A stretch of DNA of 64,000 nucleotides from Gulosibacter sediminis (GCF_023370115.1 NZ_CP097160.1:310001-374000), one strand, 5' to 3'; counted from the stretch's first letter, positions 45,040-53,722 are shown. The notes: generated by a model from the sequence alone, not told the origin. A program made the numbers and translations.

Positions 45040-45984
45040 CTACGCCCCCGGCAGCCGAGGCCGAGCCGGATGCGCGGGGTCGGCAAGCACCTCGCGCACG
45101 GCCGCCTCGACTGCCCGCGCCCGGCTCGATGGCTGCACCTGCGCGAGCGCCGCGATCTCGACCCGCAGTCCCGGTGCATCGTCGCTGAGGTCGACGGCGA
45201 CCGCGCGATCGCCCGCGTAGGTCTCGTCGGTGTTTGGGCGCTGATTCAGGATCGAGAAGCCGAGCCCGGCCGCGACCATCGACCGCACCGTCTCGTAGCT
45301 TGACGAGCGATAGCGCGGGTTTGGTTCGACGCCCGCCGAGCGCAGGATGTCGAGGAAGTACGCGGTGCTGCTCGGCAGGTCGAGCAGCACGAACGGCTCG
45401 TCGGCGAGCTCGCGCAGGGCAATGCGCTTGCGGCTCGCGAGCCGGTGCGTCGCCGGCAGGATGACGTGCGGCCGAAACTCCGCGAGCACGGTGCTCGCGA
45501 TGCCGTCGCCCATCGGCAGGTCGTAGGTGAGCGCAATCTCGGCGCGACCGCCCCGCAGTGCGGCGAGGCACTCCTCGTGGTTGCCCTCGATGACGTCGAC
45601 CTCGAGCGCTGGCTGGCTCTCGCGCAGCGCGCCAAGGAGCTGCGGCAGGATGAACGGCGCGAGCGGCGAGAAGCAGGCGAGGGTGATGCGGCCCTGCACC
45701 TCGTGCTGCCCGGCGCGCACGTTGTCGATCGTCGCGCCGAGCTCACCAAACAGTCGCTGCACATCGCGCAGCAGCGTCTCGCCGGCGGGGGTGAGAATGA
45801 GCCCCTTCGAGTGCTGCCGAATAAACAGCGACGCCCCGAGCGAGCGCTCGAGCTGGGTGATCGCGGTCGACACGGCCGACTGGGCCACGTGCAGCTCGGC
45901 GCTCGCGGCCGTCATGTTGAGCAGCTTCGCGCACTCGGCGAAGTAGACGAGCTGATTCAGCGTGATGGGAAACCGTTGCACCAT
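45040..45984 (-). CDS. LysR family transcriptional regulator
   Basis: The protein has 314 residues. The winged helix is ITLNQLVYFAECAKLLNMTAASAELHVAQSAVSTAITQLERSLGASLFIRQ, followed by the effector domain (about 95-300). It is divergent from the ridA operon and upstream of the monooxygenase gene. Matching ATCTA...TAGAT-type palindromes near both promoters suggest control of both. The inducer is unknown. Confidence 0.94.
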   Translation of the reverse strand: MVQRFPITLNQLVYFAECAKLLNMTAASAELHVAQSAVSTAITQLERSLGASLFIRQHSKGLILTPAGETLLRDVQRLFGELGATIDNVRAGQHEVQGRITLACFSPLAPFILPQLLGALRESQPALEVDVIEGNHEECLAALRGGRAEIALTYDLPMGDGIASTVLAEFRPHVILPATHRLASRKRIALRELADEPFVLLDLPSSTAYFLDILRSAGVEPNPRYRSSSYETVRSMVAAGLGFSILNQRPNTDETYAGDRAVAVDLSDDAPGLRVEIAALAQVQPSSRARAVEAAVREVLADPAHPARPRLPGA

Positions 45985-46015
45985 GGGAGCCTCCTCGGGG
46001 CCGCACCGCGATCCG

Positions 46016-46030
46016 ATCTATTTACTAGAT
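46016..46030. promoter_or_regulatory. Palindromic LysR-type operator
   Basis: ATCTA-TTTAC-TAGAT, a perfect 5-bp inverted repeat containing T-N11-A, in the AT-rich gap between lysR and ridA. Confidence 0.6.
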
Positions 46031-46050
46031 GCACTGCCTAAATTTTCACT

Positions 46051-46068
46051 ATTTTACAGATGGACGCG
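46051..46068 (+). promoter_or_regulatory. Shared promoter motif upstream of ridA
   Basis: ATTTTACAGATGGACGCG, identical at 17 of 18 positions to 53729-53746 upstream of the NCS1 permease gene. Confidence 0.6.
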
Positions 46069-46127
46069 CTGGTTCAAGAATAAGGGGAACTCGCGGTAAC
46101 GCAACCGCCACTCGATGAGGAGGACCC

Positions 46128-46553
46128 ATGACCGAGCCGACCCACGTCCGCCTGCGCAAGTTCAACACCAAGGAGACGTACCCCGAGCAGAACCTCGACA
46201 ACGACCTCTGCCAGGCGGTCGTCGCCAACGGCGTCGTCTACCTGCGGGGCCAGATCGGGCAAGACCTCGACACGCGCGAGTCTGTCGGCATCGGCGACGT
46301 CGTCGCGCAGACCGAGCGCGCGATGGAGAACATCAAGATGCTGCTCGAGGAGGCGGGCAGCGGCCTCGATGACATCGTCAAGGTGATCGTCTACATCATC
46401 GACCCGCGCTACCGCGAAGACGTCTACCGCACCATGGGCACCTACCTCAAGGGCGTGTACCCCGTCTCAACCGGCATCGTCGTGCAGGCGCTCGCCCGCC
46501 CCGAATGGCTCGTCGAGATCGACGCGACCGCTGTTATCAGCGAGCGGGCCTAG
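46128..46553 (+). CDS. RidA family protein (enamine/imine deaminase-like)
   Basis: The protein has 141 residues. VVANGVVYLRGQIGQDL, GDVVAQTERAMENIKMLLEEAGSGLDDIVKVIVYI and ALARPEWLVEIDATAVI, with the conserved Arg, place it in the YjgF/YER057c/UK114 family, which hydrolyses reactive enamines and imines or acts as 2-aminomuconate-type deaminase. GAGGAGG precedes ATG 46128. It is first in a four-gene operon with a DUF1028 protein, an M20 hydrolase and an aldehyde dehydrogenase. Confidence 0.93.
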   Translation: MTEPTHVRLRKFNTKETYPEQNLDNDLCQAVVANGVVYLRGQIGQDLDTRESVGIGDVVAQTERAMENIKMLLEEAGSGLDDIVKVIVYIIDPRYREDVYRTMGTYLKGVYPVSTGIVVQALARPEWLVEIDATAVISERA

Positions 46554-46555
46554 CC

Positions 46556-47233
46556 ATGACGTTCTCGCTCATTCTGCGCGACCCCGTCACGGGTGAGTTC
46601 GGCTCGGTGATCTCGTCGTCGTCGCCCGCCGTCGCGGCGCGCTGCGTCAACCTCGCCGACGGCGTCGGCGGCGCCCACTCGCAAAACGTCACCGACCCGC
46701 GGCTCGGCGTGCAGCTCATCGACGAGCTCCGCGCTGGCGCGTCGGCCGAGGATGCGCTGGCTCGCGTCGTCGCGTCGGCCGACCCGGCCGCGATCGACTT
46801 CCGCCAGTTGCTCGTGTTGGATGCTGCAGGCCAGTCGGCGGTCTTCTCCGGTCCGCGCGCGCTCGGCACGTTCGGTGCCGCCCAGCGAGAGAACGCGGTT
46901 GCGGGAGGCAACATGCTCGCGAGCCTCGACGTGCTCGACGCGCTCGTCGACGCTGCGCTCACCGCCGAGGGCCCGATCGAGCGCCGCCTGCTCGCCGCGC
47001 TCAACGCTGCAATCGCGGCCGGCGGCGAAGAGGGCCCCGTGCACTCGGCCGGCCTCGCCGTCGTCGCCGATGCCGGCTGGCGCGTCACCGACCTCCGCGT
47101 CGACTGGTCGGACGACCCGATCGGCGACCTTGGCCGCGCGCTCGACGAGTGGCTGCCCCAGCGCGACGCCTACACGCGCCGCGGCCTCAACCCGGCCGAG
47201 GCCCCCTCGTACGGAGTGCCGGGCGATGAATGA
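46556..47233 (+). CDS. DUF1028 family protein (Ntn-hydrolase-like)
   Basis: The protein has 225 residues. MTFSLILRDPVTGEFGSVISSSSPAVAARCVNLADGVGGAHSQNVTDPRLGVQLIDEL is the DUF1028 start, and GNMLASLDVLDAL a later conserved part. The family is placed in the Ntn-hydrolase superfamily but has no settled reaction. Its ATG is 2 nt after the ridA stop, and its end overlaps the next ATG by 8 nt. Co-occurrence with RidA and an amidohydrolase suggests a step on a nitrogen compound. Confidence 0.9.
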   Translation: MTFSLILRDPVTGEFGSVISSSSPAVAARCVNLADGVGGAHSQNVTDPRLGVQLIDELRAGASAEDALARVVASADPAAIDFRQLLVLDAAGQSAVFSGPRALGTFGAAQRENAVAGGNMLASLDVLDALVDAALTAEGPIERRLLAALNAAIAAGGEEGPVHSAGLAVVADAGWRVTDLRVDWSDDPIGDLGRALDEWLPQRDAYTRRGLNPAEAPSYGVPGDE

Positions 47234-48440
47234 CGCAAGCACCGCATCCGATCACGCCTCAGCATCCGCCGCCGACGCGACCAGCGCCACCGAAGCCCTG
47301 AAGCAGCGCATCGTCGCTCGCCGCGAAGCGCTTGATGCCAAGCTCGTCGATCTCTCGAACGACCTCCACGCGAACCCCGAAACGGCCTGGCAGGAGCACC
47401 GCTCCTCGGCCGCGGTAGCGCGCCTGCTGGCCGAGCACGGCTTCGAGGTCGAGCATCCGTACCTCGGCCTCGAGACCGCGTTCCGCGCGACCTTCGGCGA
47501 TCGCGACGAGGCCGCCTTCACCGTCGGTTTCGTCGCTGAGTACGACGCGCTGCCCGGCCTTGGGCAGGCCTGCGGCCACAACCTCATCGCCGCCATGTCG
47601 ACCGGCGGCGCGCTTGCGCTCGCGGCGGTCGCCGACGAGCTCGGCATCGCCGTCGAGGTGATCGGCTCGCCGGCCGAGGAGGGCGGCGGCGGCAAGATCG
47701 AGCTGCTCGAGCGCGGCGCGTTCACCGAACTCGACTTCGCGCTCATGGCGCATCCGGCTCCCGTCGACGTCGTCGAGGCCCGTCCGTACGCGGTCGCGCA
47801 CTGGCATGTGCAGTACGACGGCCGCGCCGCCCACGCGGCGGCCTACCCCGAGCGCGGCGTCAACGCGAACGACGCGTTCGTCATCGCGCAGACCGCGATC
47901 GCCCTGCTGCGCCAGCAGCTGCCTGCCGGCGTGCGCGTGCACGGCGTGCAGACGCGCGGCGGCGAGGCCCCGAATGCGATTCCCGAGCGCACCGAAGGCC
48001 GCTGGTACGTGCGCGCCGAAACGATGGAGCAGCTGCTCGAGACCGAGCAGCGCGTGCGCAACTGCTTCGAGGCGGGCGCACTCGCGAGCGGCGCCGCCCT
48101 CACCGTAACTCCCGAGAGCAAGCGGTATTCCGAGATGCGCACCGACGAGGCCGCGCTCGAGCGCTACCGGGCGAACGCCGTCGCCCTCGGCCGCAACTTC
48201 GACGTCGACCCGGCCGCCGCCTCGATGAACCGCGCCTCGACCGACATGGGCAACGTCTCGCTCGTCGTCGACGCGATTCACCCGTACATCGGCGTCGGTG
48301 GCGACGCGAGCAACCACCAGCCCGCGTTCGCCGCGGCCTGCGTCGGCCCCGCCGCCGAGCAGACCCTGCGCGACGGAGCGACCGCCCTCGCGTGGACGGC
48401 GCTCGACGTCGCCCTCGACCGACTCAACCAAGCCCAATAA
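47226..48440 (+). CDS. M20 family amidohydrolase (PaaJ/AbgB/IAA-amino-acid hydrolase-like)
   Basis: The product has 404 residues. LHANPETAWQEHRSS, the metal-binding GLGQACGHNLIAAMSTGGAL and GSPAEEGGGGK, and the dimerisation domain HWHVQYDGRAAHAAAYPERGVNANDA match M20D hydrolases, which split N-acyl or aminobenzoyl conjugates. ATG 47226 overlaps the DUF1028 stop. It is third in the ridA operon. The substrate is not known, but an amide intermediate of the operon's pathway is likely. Confidence 0.92.
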   Translation: MNDASTASDHASASAADATSATEALKQRIVARREALDAKLVDLSNDLHANPETAWQEHRSSAAVARLLAEHGFEVEHPYLGLETAFRATFGDRDEAAFTVGFVAEYDALPGLGQACGHNLIAAMSTGGALALAAVADELGIAVEVIGSPAEEGGGGKIELLERGAFTELDFALMAHPAPVDVVEARPYAVAHWHVQYDGRAAHAAAYPERGVNANDAFVIAQTAIALLRQQLPAGVRVHGVQTRGGEAPNAIPERTEGRWYVRAETMEQLLETEQRVRNCFEAGALASGAALTVTPESKRYSEMRTDEAALERYRANAVALGRNFDVDPAAASMNRASTDMGNVSLVVDAIHPYIGVGGDASNHQPAFAAACVGPAAEQTLRDGATALAWTALDVALDRLNQAQ

Positions 48441-48455
48441 GAAGGAGCGCCAACG

Positions 48456-49946
48456 ATGACGCGCACACACGACGAGTGGCAGGCCGCCGCGGCCGCCCTC
48501 ACCTTTGACGGCCGCCCGTTCATCGGCGGTGCCCGCGTCGACGCCCACTCGGGCGCGACGATCGCGAAGACGAGCCCGGCGACGGGCGAGGTCATCTCGC
48601 ACATCCACGCCTGCGACGACGTCGACGTTGATGCGGCGGTCGCCGCCGCGCGCGCCGCCTACGACGCGGGCGAATGGTCGCGGGCCGGCGCCGGGTTCCG
48701 GCGCGAGCGCCTGCTCGAGTTCGCCCGGCTCATGGAGGCCCGCGCCGACGAGTTCGCCCTCTACGACACCCTCGACATGGGCAAGCCCGTGCGCGAGTCG
48801 TCGACGGTGGATGCGCCGGGCTCGGCCGCGCTCTACCGCTTCTATGGCGAGGCGATCGAGAAGCTCGAGGACGTGGTGCCCGTGACGCCGCCCGGCTCGA
48901 CCGCGCTCGTCACCCGCGAGGCACTCGGCGTTGTCGCGGTGATCGTCGCCTGGAACTACCCGCTCGAGATCGCGACCTGGAAGATCGCGCCGGCCCTCGC
49001 CGTCGGCAACTCGGTCGTCGTGAAGCCGCCAGTCGAGGCCTCGCACTCGACGCTGCTGCTCGCCGAGCTCGCGCTCGAGGCGGGCATCCCTGCGGGCGTC
49101 TTCAACGTCGTGACGGGCCGCGGCTCGACGGTCGGGCGCGCGCTCGGCCTGCACAACGACGTCGACATGCTCGCGTTCACCGGCTCGACCGAGGTCGCGA
49201 AGCAGCTGCAGCAGTACGCGGGGCAGTCGAACATGAAGCGGCTCGCCCTCGAGGCGGGCGGCAAGAGCTCGAACCTCATCTTCGCCGACTGCGACGACCT
49301 GCAGCTCGCTGCCGAAAAGGCCGCGTTCGGCAGCTTCTACAACCAGGGCGAGGTGTGCTCGGCCAACTCGCGCATTTTCGTCGAGCGGCCGGTGTACGGC
49401 GAGTTCGTGCGCCTTTATGTCGAGGCGGCGGCCGCGTACGCGCCTGGCGACCCACTCGACCCGGCCTCGGGCACGGGCTCGCTCGTGTCGAACGCCCACG
49501 CCGACAGCGTCTGGGACGCTATTGAGCGCGCGCGCTCGGCCGGCACGATCGTCGCCGGCGGCAACCGGCCCGCGATCAACGGCTCGACGGCCTTCATCGA
49601 GCCGACGATCGTGACCGACGTGCCGGACGACCACGAACTGCACACGCACGAGCTGTTCGGCCCGGTCGCGGTCGTCACCCCGTTCGACAATGAAGAAGAG
49701 GCGATCGCCCGCGCGAACGAGACGCCCTACGGCCTCGCGGCCTCGCTCTGGACAGGCTCGCTCGCCCGCGCGCACCGGGTGTCGTCGCAGCTCGTCGCTG
49801 GCACCGTCTCGGTGAACACCGTCGACGCGCTCGGGTTCACGACCCCGTTCGGCGGCTTCAAGCAGTCGGGCTTCGGCCGCGACCTCTCGGTGCACGCCCT
49901 CGAGAACTACACCGACTACAAGACGACCTGGATGCAGTGGGGTTAG
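48456..49946 (+). CDS. Aldehyde dehydrogenase (PuuC-like)
   Basis: The product has 496 residues. Asn167 lies in VAWNYPLEIATWKIAPALAVGN, Glu266 in LALEAGGKSSNLIF and Cys301 in NQGEVCSANSR; the full NAD-binding domain is intact. It resembles aminoaldehyde/gamma-glutamyl-aminobutyraldehyde dehydrogenases. GAAGGAG lies upstream of ATG 48456. It is last in the ridA operon and could also oxidise the arylacetaldehyde made by the nearby amine oxidase (inference). A perfect palindromic terminator follows. Confidence 0.94.
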   Translation: MTRTHDEWQAAAAALTFDGRPFIGGARVDAHSGATIAKTSPATGEVISHIHACDDVDVDAAVAAARAAYDAGEWSRAGAGFRRERLLEFARLMEARADEFALYDTLDMGKPVRESSTVDAPGSAALYRFYGEAIEKLEDVVPVTPPGSTALVTREALGVVAVIVAWNYPLEIATWKIAPALAVGNSVVVKPPVEASHSTLLLAELALEAGIPAGVFNVVTGRGSTVGRALGLHNDVDMLAFTGSTEVAKQLQQYAGQSNMKRLALEAGGKSSNLIFADCDDLQLAAEKAAFGSFYNQGEVCSANSRIFVERPVYGEFVRLYVEAAAAYAPGDPLDPASGTGSLVSNAHADSVWDAIERARSAGTIVAGGNRPAINGSTAFIEPTIVTDVPDDHELHTHELFGPVAVVTPFDNEEEAIARANETPYGLAASLWTGSLARAHRVSSQLVAGTVSVNTVDALGFTTPFGGFKQSGFGRDLSVHALENYTDYKTTWMQWG

Positions 49947-49976
49947 CCCGCGCGCCGGTGCCGGTGAGGCGCCGCC

Positions 49977-50022
49977 AACGAACCGGGGGCCCGCAGCACG
50001 TGCTGCGGGCCCCCGGTTCGTT
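49977..50022. terminator. Perfect 46-bp palindrome terminating the ridA operon
   Basis: The two 23-bp halves, centred between 49999 and 50000, are exact inverted copies (AACGAACCGGGGGCCCGCAG...), followed by GTTCT. Confidence 0.85.
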
Positions 50023-50070
50023 GTTCTGGGCCGTTGGCGCCGGCGCGGTGCAACCACTCAACGAGGCAGC

Positions 50071-50143
50071 GTGACCCACCTGTCCCATATATCGACCAGA
50101 AGGGAGATATACCCCTGACGGAATAGTGGGACAGTTGGGTCAC
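50071..50143. repeat. Type C hairpin element
   Basis: GTGACCCACCTGTCCCA pairs with TGGGACAGTTGGGTCAC (one mismatch), and an inner TATATC...GATATA stem extends it. Only one copy is in the window. A TCCCA/TGGGA core is shared with the type A elements. Next to it, 50051-50061 keeps CAACCACTCAA, a fragment like the type B arm. Confidence 0.75.
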
Positions 50144-50196
50144 GGAACCTTGCCGTTGGGCGCGAGGTGGCACGGTTGAGGCCCCGGGTCGGCGCC

Positions 50197-50853
50197 TTAG
50201 TGCATTGTCATGACGACGAGCATCGCGGCCATGCCGAGCGACTCGAGCGCGTGTGGGAGTCGGCGCCGCAGCAGCGCGGCGCCCGCCGCGACCGCGAACA
50301 CCGCGGCAAACACGAGCGCGACGACGGTGACCGCGACGAACAGCGTCGACCCGTCGTGCGAGTGGCCCGCGTGCGCGACGGCGACCGACATGCTCGCGAG
50401 CTGATCGCCGCCGCCCGCGGCGACCGTCGCGGTGTGCGTGCCGTGCGCCGGGTGCCCGCCGCCGTGCTGCAGCAACTGGAGGGCCATCACGGGGTACGAC
50501 GCCGCGCAGAGGGCGGGCACCGCGCGGTCGAGCAGCCGGGCACGCGGCGTGGCTAGCGCATCCGACACGCCCCGTGCCCCGGCCGGCACGCTCCGTGCAC
50601 CGGCCGTTACGCCACGCGCCCCGACCGCCGCGCGCCGCGCCGACCGCGCGTGCCACGCAGCCATGCCGACGCCGGCGAGCATGAGCACGCCGGCCCAGGC
50701 GATGGGATGCACGAGTCCGGTCATCGACGCGTCGATCATCGCGGCGGCCATCACGGCCGCGCCGCAGATCGGGGCAGCGCGGCGGTGCAGCAGCGCCGCG
50801 GCGAGGCAGAGGCCGCTCGCGGCGACCATGAGCCAGGGCATGAGCTCAGACAT
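50197..50853 (-). CDS. His-rich DUF5134-type membrane protein next to the amine oxidase
   Basis: The product has 218 residues and about six membrane helices. The loop before helix 5 is rich in His (QHGGGHPAHGTHT and AHAGHSHDGS), and the protein ends in TMH. A DUF5134 match is likely from layout. It lies 92 bp downstream of the copper amine oxidase gene on the same strand. The His clusters suggest metal binding, perhaps copper handling for that enzyme; this is inference. ATG 50853 is chosen just before helix 1. Confidence 0.72.
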   Translation of the reverse strand: MSELMPWLMVAASGLCLAAALLHRRAAPICGAAVMAAAMIDASMTGLVHPIAWAGVLMLAGVGMAAWHARSARRAAVGARGVTAGARSVPAGARGVSDALATPRARLLDRAVPALCAASYPVMALQLLQHGGGHPAHGTHTATVAAGGGDQLASMSVAVAHAGHSHDGSTLFVAVTVVALVFAAVFAVAAGAALLRRRLPHALESLGMAAMLVVMTMH

Positions 50854-50945
50854 GAGGGTCCATTCGGGTACGTCGTTGTACTGGTGGCGGGTACGCGTCG
50901 GCGCGGCCAGGCAGCTGCCTGACCGCGCCGAAACGGGGGAGCGGG

Positions 50946-52916
50946 CTACTCGCAGCCGCAGTGGCCGGCGCCCTCGGCACCACCCTCGCCACGCTGGGCG
51001 GCGCAGTGCGCGGAGGCCGGGCGGGGCACATCCAGCGTCGGGTTCTGGTCGAAGAAGCCGTAGGGCTTCATCGAGAAGCCGAGGCGGTCGACGGGCATGA
51101 TCGGCCAGTCCTCGGGGCGCGGGAAGTGGGTCATCGCGAACGAGCACCACACGACGATGTCGTCGCCGTCGACGGGCCGCTGCTGCTCGACCCACTGGGC
51201 GATCGTGCCCTGCTTGCCCGAGTGCTGGTTCGGGTAGGTGCCCGAGGGGAAGCGCTCGTCGGCGTCGAAGTGCGTGAGCCAGAGGTGGTTCTTGCCGTAG
51301 GCCGCGCGGCGCGAGATCGACGAGCCCTCGGCCGCCATCATCGTCGGCTGGTCGGCGGCGCGCAGCTCGTAGCCGACGGGAAAGCCGTGGCGGTTGAGCT
51401 TCGACGGGTTGACGATGTGCCACACGCGACCGGTCTCGCCGTTCGCCTGGCGCCCGCCCTCTTCGGTGAGGCGCGTGACCTTGCGGGTGAAACCGTTGCC
51501 CCAGGGGTTGTCGTCGCCGAACGGCACGCGCAGGGCCTCGTGCTCGTCGACCGCGTTCTCGAGGCCGTCGACCGACATGTCGAGTCGGGCGCAGAACATG
51601 TGCTGGTGGAACGGCATGCCGAGGCCCTCGTCGCCGAGGGGCGACGACCAGCGCCGGCGCTGCTCTTCGTCGGCGTACGCGGCGGTGTAGACGATGCCGG
51701 TCGCCTTGCACTCGAGCTCGATCGTGCCGTCGAGGTAGAGGTACCAGTAGAAGCCATAGTCGTAGTTGCCGACCGTGATGAAGAATGAGATGACGAGGCG
51801 GCGATTGCGGCGCACATCCACCGCGCCCGTGAACTCGTCGGTGTGCTTCCAGAGGATGCCGGCGTCTTCTTCGTGAATGCAGATGGCGTTCTTGATCGTG
51901 CGGGCGTGGCCCTGGTCGTCGGCGACTACCGCATCCGAGTAGTGAATCTCGCCGAGGCAGTCGCAGCCAAGCTCGAGCGAGTTCGCGTTCTTGCCCATCG
52001 AATACTCGCCGGCGTCGAAGTAGTTCTGCCAGAACCGCACGGGGCTTGGGTCGCCGTAGGGCACGACCATTTCCGCGACCGAGGCGCGGTAGATGATCGG
52101 CCGCACGGTGCCTTCTTCGCTGAAGCCGATCTGGTGCAGCACGAGGCCCTCGACCGGGTCGAAGCCGAGGCGCACCTGCCACTTCTCCCACGTGAGCACG
52201 TCGCCATCGAGGCTGAAGCTCGCGCCCTCGGGCTGGGTGATCTCGATCGGCTTCTGCGTCGTGCGGGGCTCGGGCAGCCACTCGTCGAGGTGGTAGTTGA
52301 AGCTCTCCTGCGGCACCGGCACGACGTCGGTGTCGATGACCTCGACGACCTCGCCGGTATTGAGGTCGAGGTAGGCGACGAGGCCCTCAAGCGGATGCGC
52401 CCAGGCGTTCTCCTCGGGCGTCGCCTGGATGAACGAGGAGCCGCGCACAAGTCGGCGGCCCTCCTCGCCCGGGATGTCGAAGATGCCTGCCGAGAGCGCG
52501 CAGACGCGCACCGAGTCGATGTCGGTGATGCCACGCTTCTCGACGGCGGCGCGCCAGGTCGGGTCCTGGCGGATGAGCTGCTCGGAGGCCTCGTACTCGG
52601 TGAGGGTGATTGGCGCCTGGCCCTCGGTCTCGACGTCGAGCACACGGGCGAGTAGCACCCTGTCGTTCGTGAGCGAAACGAGCACCTCGGTCTGTTCGCG
52701 GGTGCTCGGCTCGACGAGCAGGGTGCGCACCTGGCGGTCGAGGTCGCGGTTGCCGGCGATGACCTCGCGCTTGTCGGGCTCGACGAGGCTTACGAGCGCG
52801 AACAGGGTGCGCTCGGTGACGTGGCCCGCGCTGCCGATAATCGCTCGGTTGCGCTCGATCTCGTCGGCCGTGAGGCGGTTGAGCGGATGCTGTGGGGCGC
52901 TCGGTGTGGTGGTCAT
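50946..52916 (-). CDS. Copper-containing primary amine oxidase
   Basis: The product has 656 residues. The TPQ cofactor precursor is Tyr385 in TVGNYDY, close to Tyr382 of the Arthrobacter globiformis enzyme. Copper His residues lie in PFHQHMF and MTHFPRPEDWP, and the catalytic-base Asp in FWQNYFDAGEYSMG. It oxidises primary amines such as tyramine, dopamine or phenethylamine to aldehydes with H2O2 and ammonia. ATG 52916 has AAGGGAG 8-9 nt upstream; ATG 52937 is an alternative. The C-terminal tail (SAHCAAQRGEGGAEGAGHCG and CE) is unusually rich in Cys, His and Gly. Confidence 0.96.
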   Translation of the reverse strand: MTTTPSAPQHPLNRLTADEIERNRAIIGSAGHVTERTLFALVSLVEPDKREVIAGNRDLDRQVRTLLVEPSTREQTEVLVSLTNDRVLLARVLDVETEGQAPITLTEYEASEQLIRQDPTWRAAVEKRGITDIDSVRVCALSAGIFDIPGEEGRRLVRGSSFIQATPEENAWAHPLEGLVAYLDLNTGEVVEVIDTDVVPVPQESFNYHLDEWLPEPRTTQKPIEITQPEGASFSLDGDVLTWEKWQVRLGFDPVEGLVLHQIGFSEEGTVRPIIYRASVAEMVVPYGDPSPVRFWQNYFDAGEYSMGKNANSLELGCDCLGEIHYSDAVVADDQGHARTIKNAICIHEEDAGILWKHTDEFTGAVDVRRNRRLVISFFITVGNYDYGFYWYLYLDGTIELECKATGIVYTAAYADEEQRRRWSSPLGDEGLGMPFHQHMFCARLDMSVDGLENAVDEHEALRVPFGDDNPWGNGFTRKVTRLTEEGGRQANGETGRVWHIVNPSKLNRHGFPVGYELRAADQPTMMAAEGSSISRRAAYGKNHLWLTHFDADERFPSGTYPNQHSGKQGTIAQWVEQQRPVDGDDIVVWCSFAMTHFPRPEDWPIMPVDRLGFSMKPYGFFDQNPTLDVPRPASAHCAAQRGEGGAEGAGHCGCE

Positions 52917-52978
52917 GACGACTTCTCCCTTGTCCATGCCGTGTGGGTGTACGGGTTCGCCGCGGCACTGCGGCGCCC

Positions 52979-53008
52979 GAATTCTTTGAGGTGTACTGTA
53001 AAGAATTC
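52979..53008. promoter_or_regulatory. Large palindrome between the amine oxidase and tetR genes
   Basis: GAATTCTTT (52979-52987) and AAAGAATTC (53000-53008) form perfect 9-bp arms around 12 nt. It is placed as an operator for the divergent amine oxidase and TetR genes; its right half contains CTGTAAA. Confidence 0.65.
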
Positions 53009-53093
53009 CACGAGGGGCGGCGTTCGGCTAGTGAAATCGAGCGTTCGGCGATACCGAGAAGTGGGCATCTACATCACCGAAGGAGATGATCTG

Positions 53094-53702
53094 GTGGCGC
53101 GACCGAAGAACCAGGCGGCGCGGCGCGGCGAGCTCGTGCGGGCAGCGAAGGCCGCGATCGCCGAGCGCGGGCTCACCGGGCTGCGGGCGATCAACGTCGC
53201 CGAGCGTGCCGGCCTCAGCGCCGGCTCGGTCGCGTATTACTACCCCGATCTCGACGACCTCGTGCGCGAGGTGCATCGCGACGCGGTCGCGAGGTTCACG
53301 TGGCAGCGCCTGGGCGAGCATCCCGAGCAGCTGACGGCGCGCGAGCGGCTCGCCCGGCTCATCCGCAGCGGCATTCCGGCCTCGCGCGGCGACGTCGACT
53401 TTCAGGTGCTCAACGAGCTGCACACGCACGCGGCGCGCGACGACTATCACGCGGGGCTCATGGCCGAGCTCTACCGCCTCGAGGTCGAGCTCTACGCTTC
53501 GACCCTCGAAGCCGGGATGCGCGCGGGCAAGTTCGCGATGCGGCTGCCGGTCGCGACCGCGGCGAGCAATCTCGTCGCGCTCGAGGATGCGTACGGGCTG
53601 CACTACCTCGGTGGCACGCCGCTCGAACGCGAGGAGATCTACGCGCTCATTGCCTCCTGCGCCGAGGTCTTGACCGGCTGCTCGCTGCCACCAATCTCGT
53701 GA
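53094..53702 (+). CDS. TetR family transcriptional regulator
   Basis: The product has 202 residues. The TetR helix-turn-helix is RAINVAERAGLSAGSVAYYYPDLDDLVREVH (about 31-61), with a helical ligand domain after it. GTG 53094 is chosen because AAGGAG lies 8 nt upstream; GTG 53061 is an alternative. It is divergent from the copper amine oxidase, with a palindrome in the gap, and precedes the NCS1 permease. It probably represses the amine oxidase, relieved by an amine. Confidence 0.9.
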   Translation: MARPKNQAARRGELVRAAKAAIAERGLTGLRAINVAERAGLSAGSVAYYYPDLDDLVREVHRDAVARFTWQRLGEHPEQLTARERLARLIRSGIPASRGDVDFQVLNELHTHAARDDYHAGLMAELYRLEVELYASTLEAGMRAGKFAMRLPVATAASNLVALEDAYGLHYLGGTPLEREEIYALIASCAEVLTGCSLPPIS

Positions 53703-53722
53703 AGTGATCTCACGCATCCGAA

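Noticed and set aside
47259-50057. 932-residue antisense frame over the M20 and aldehyde dehydrogenase genes
   Set aside because: Arg/Gly/Val-rich shadow translation typical of the complementary frame of high-GC genes; the + strand genes carry clear catalytic motifs.
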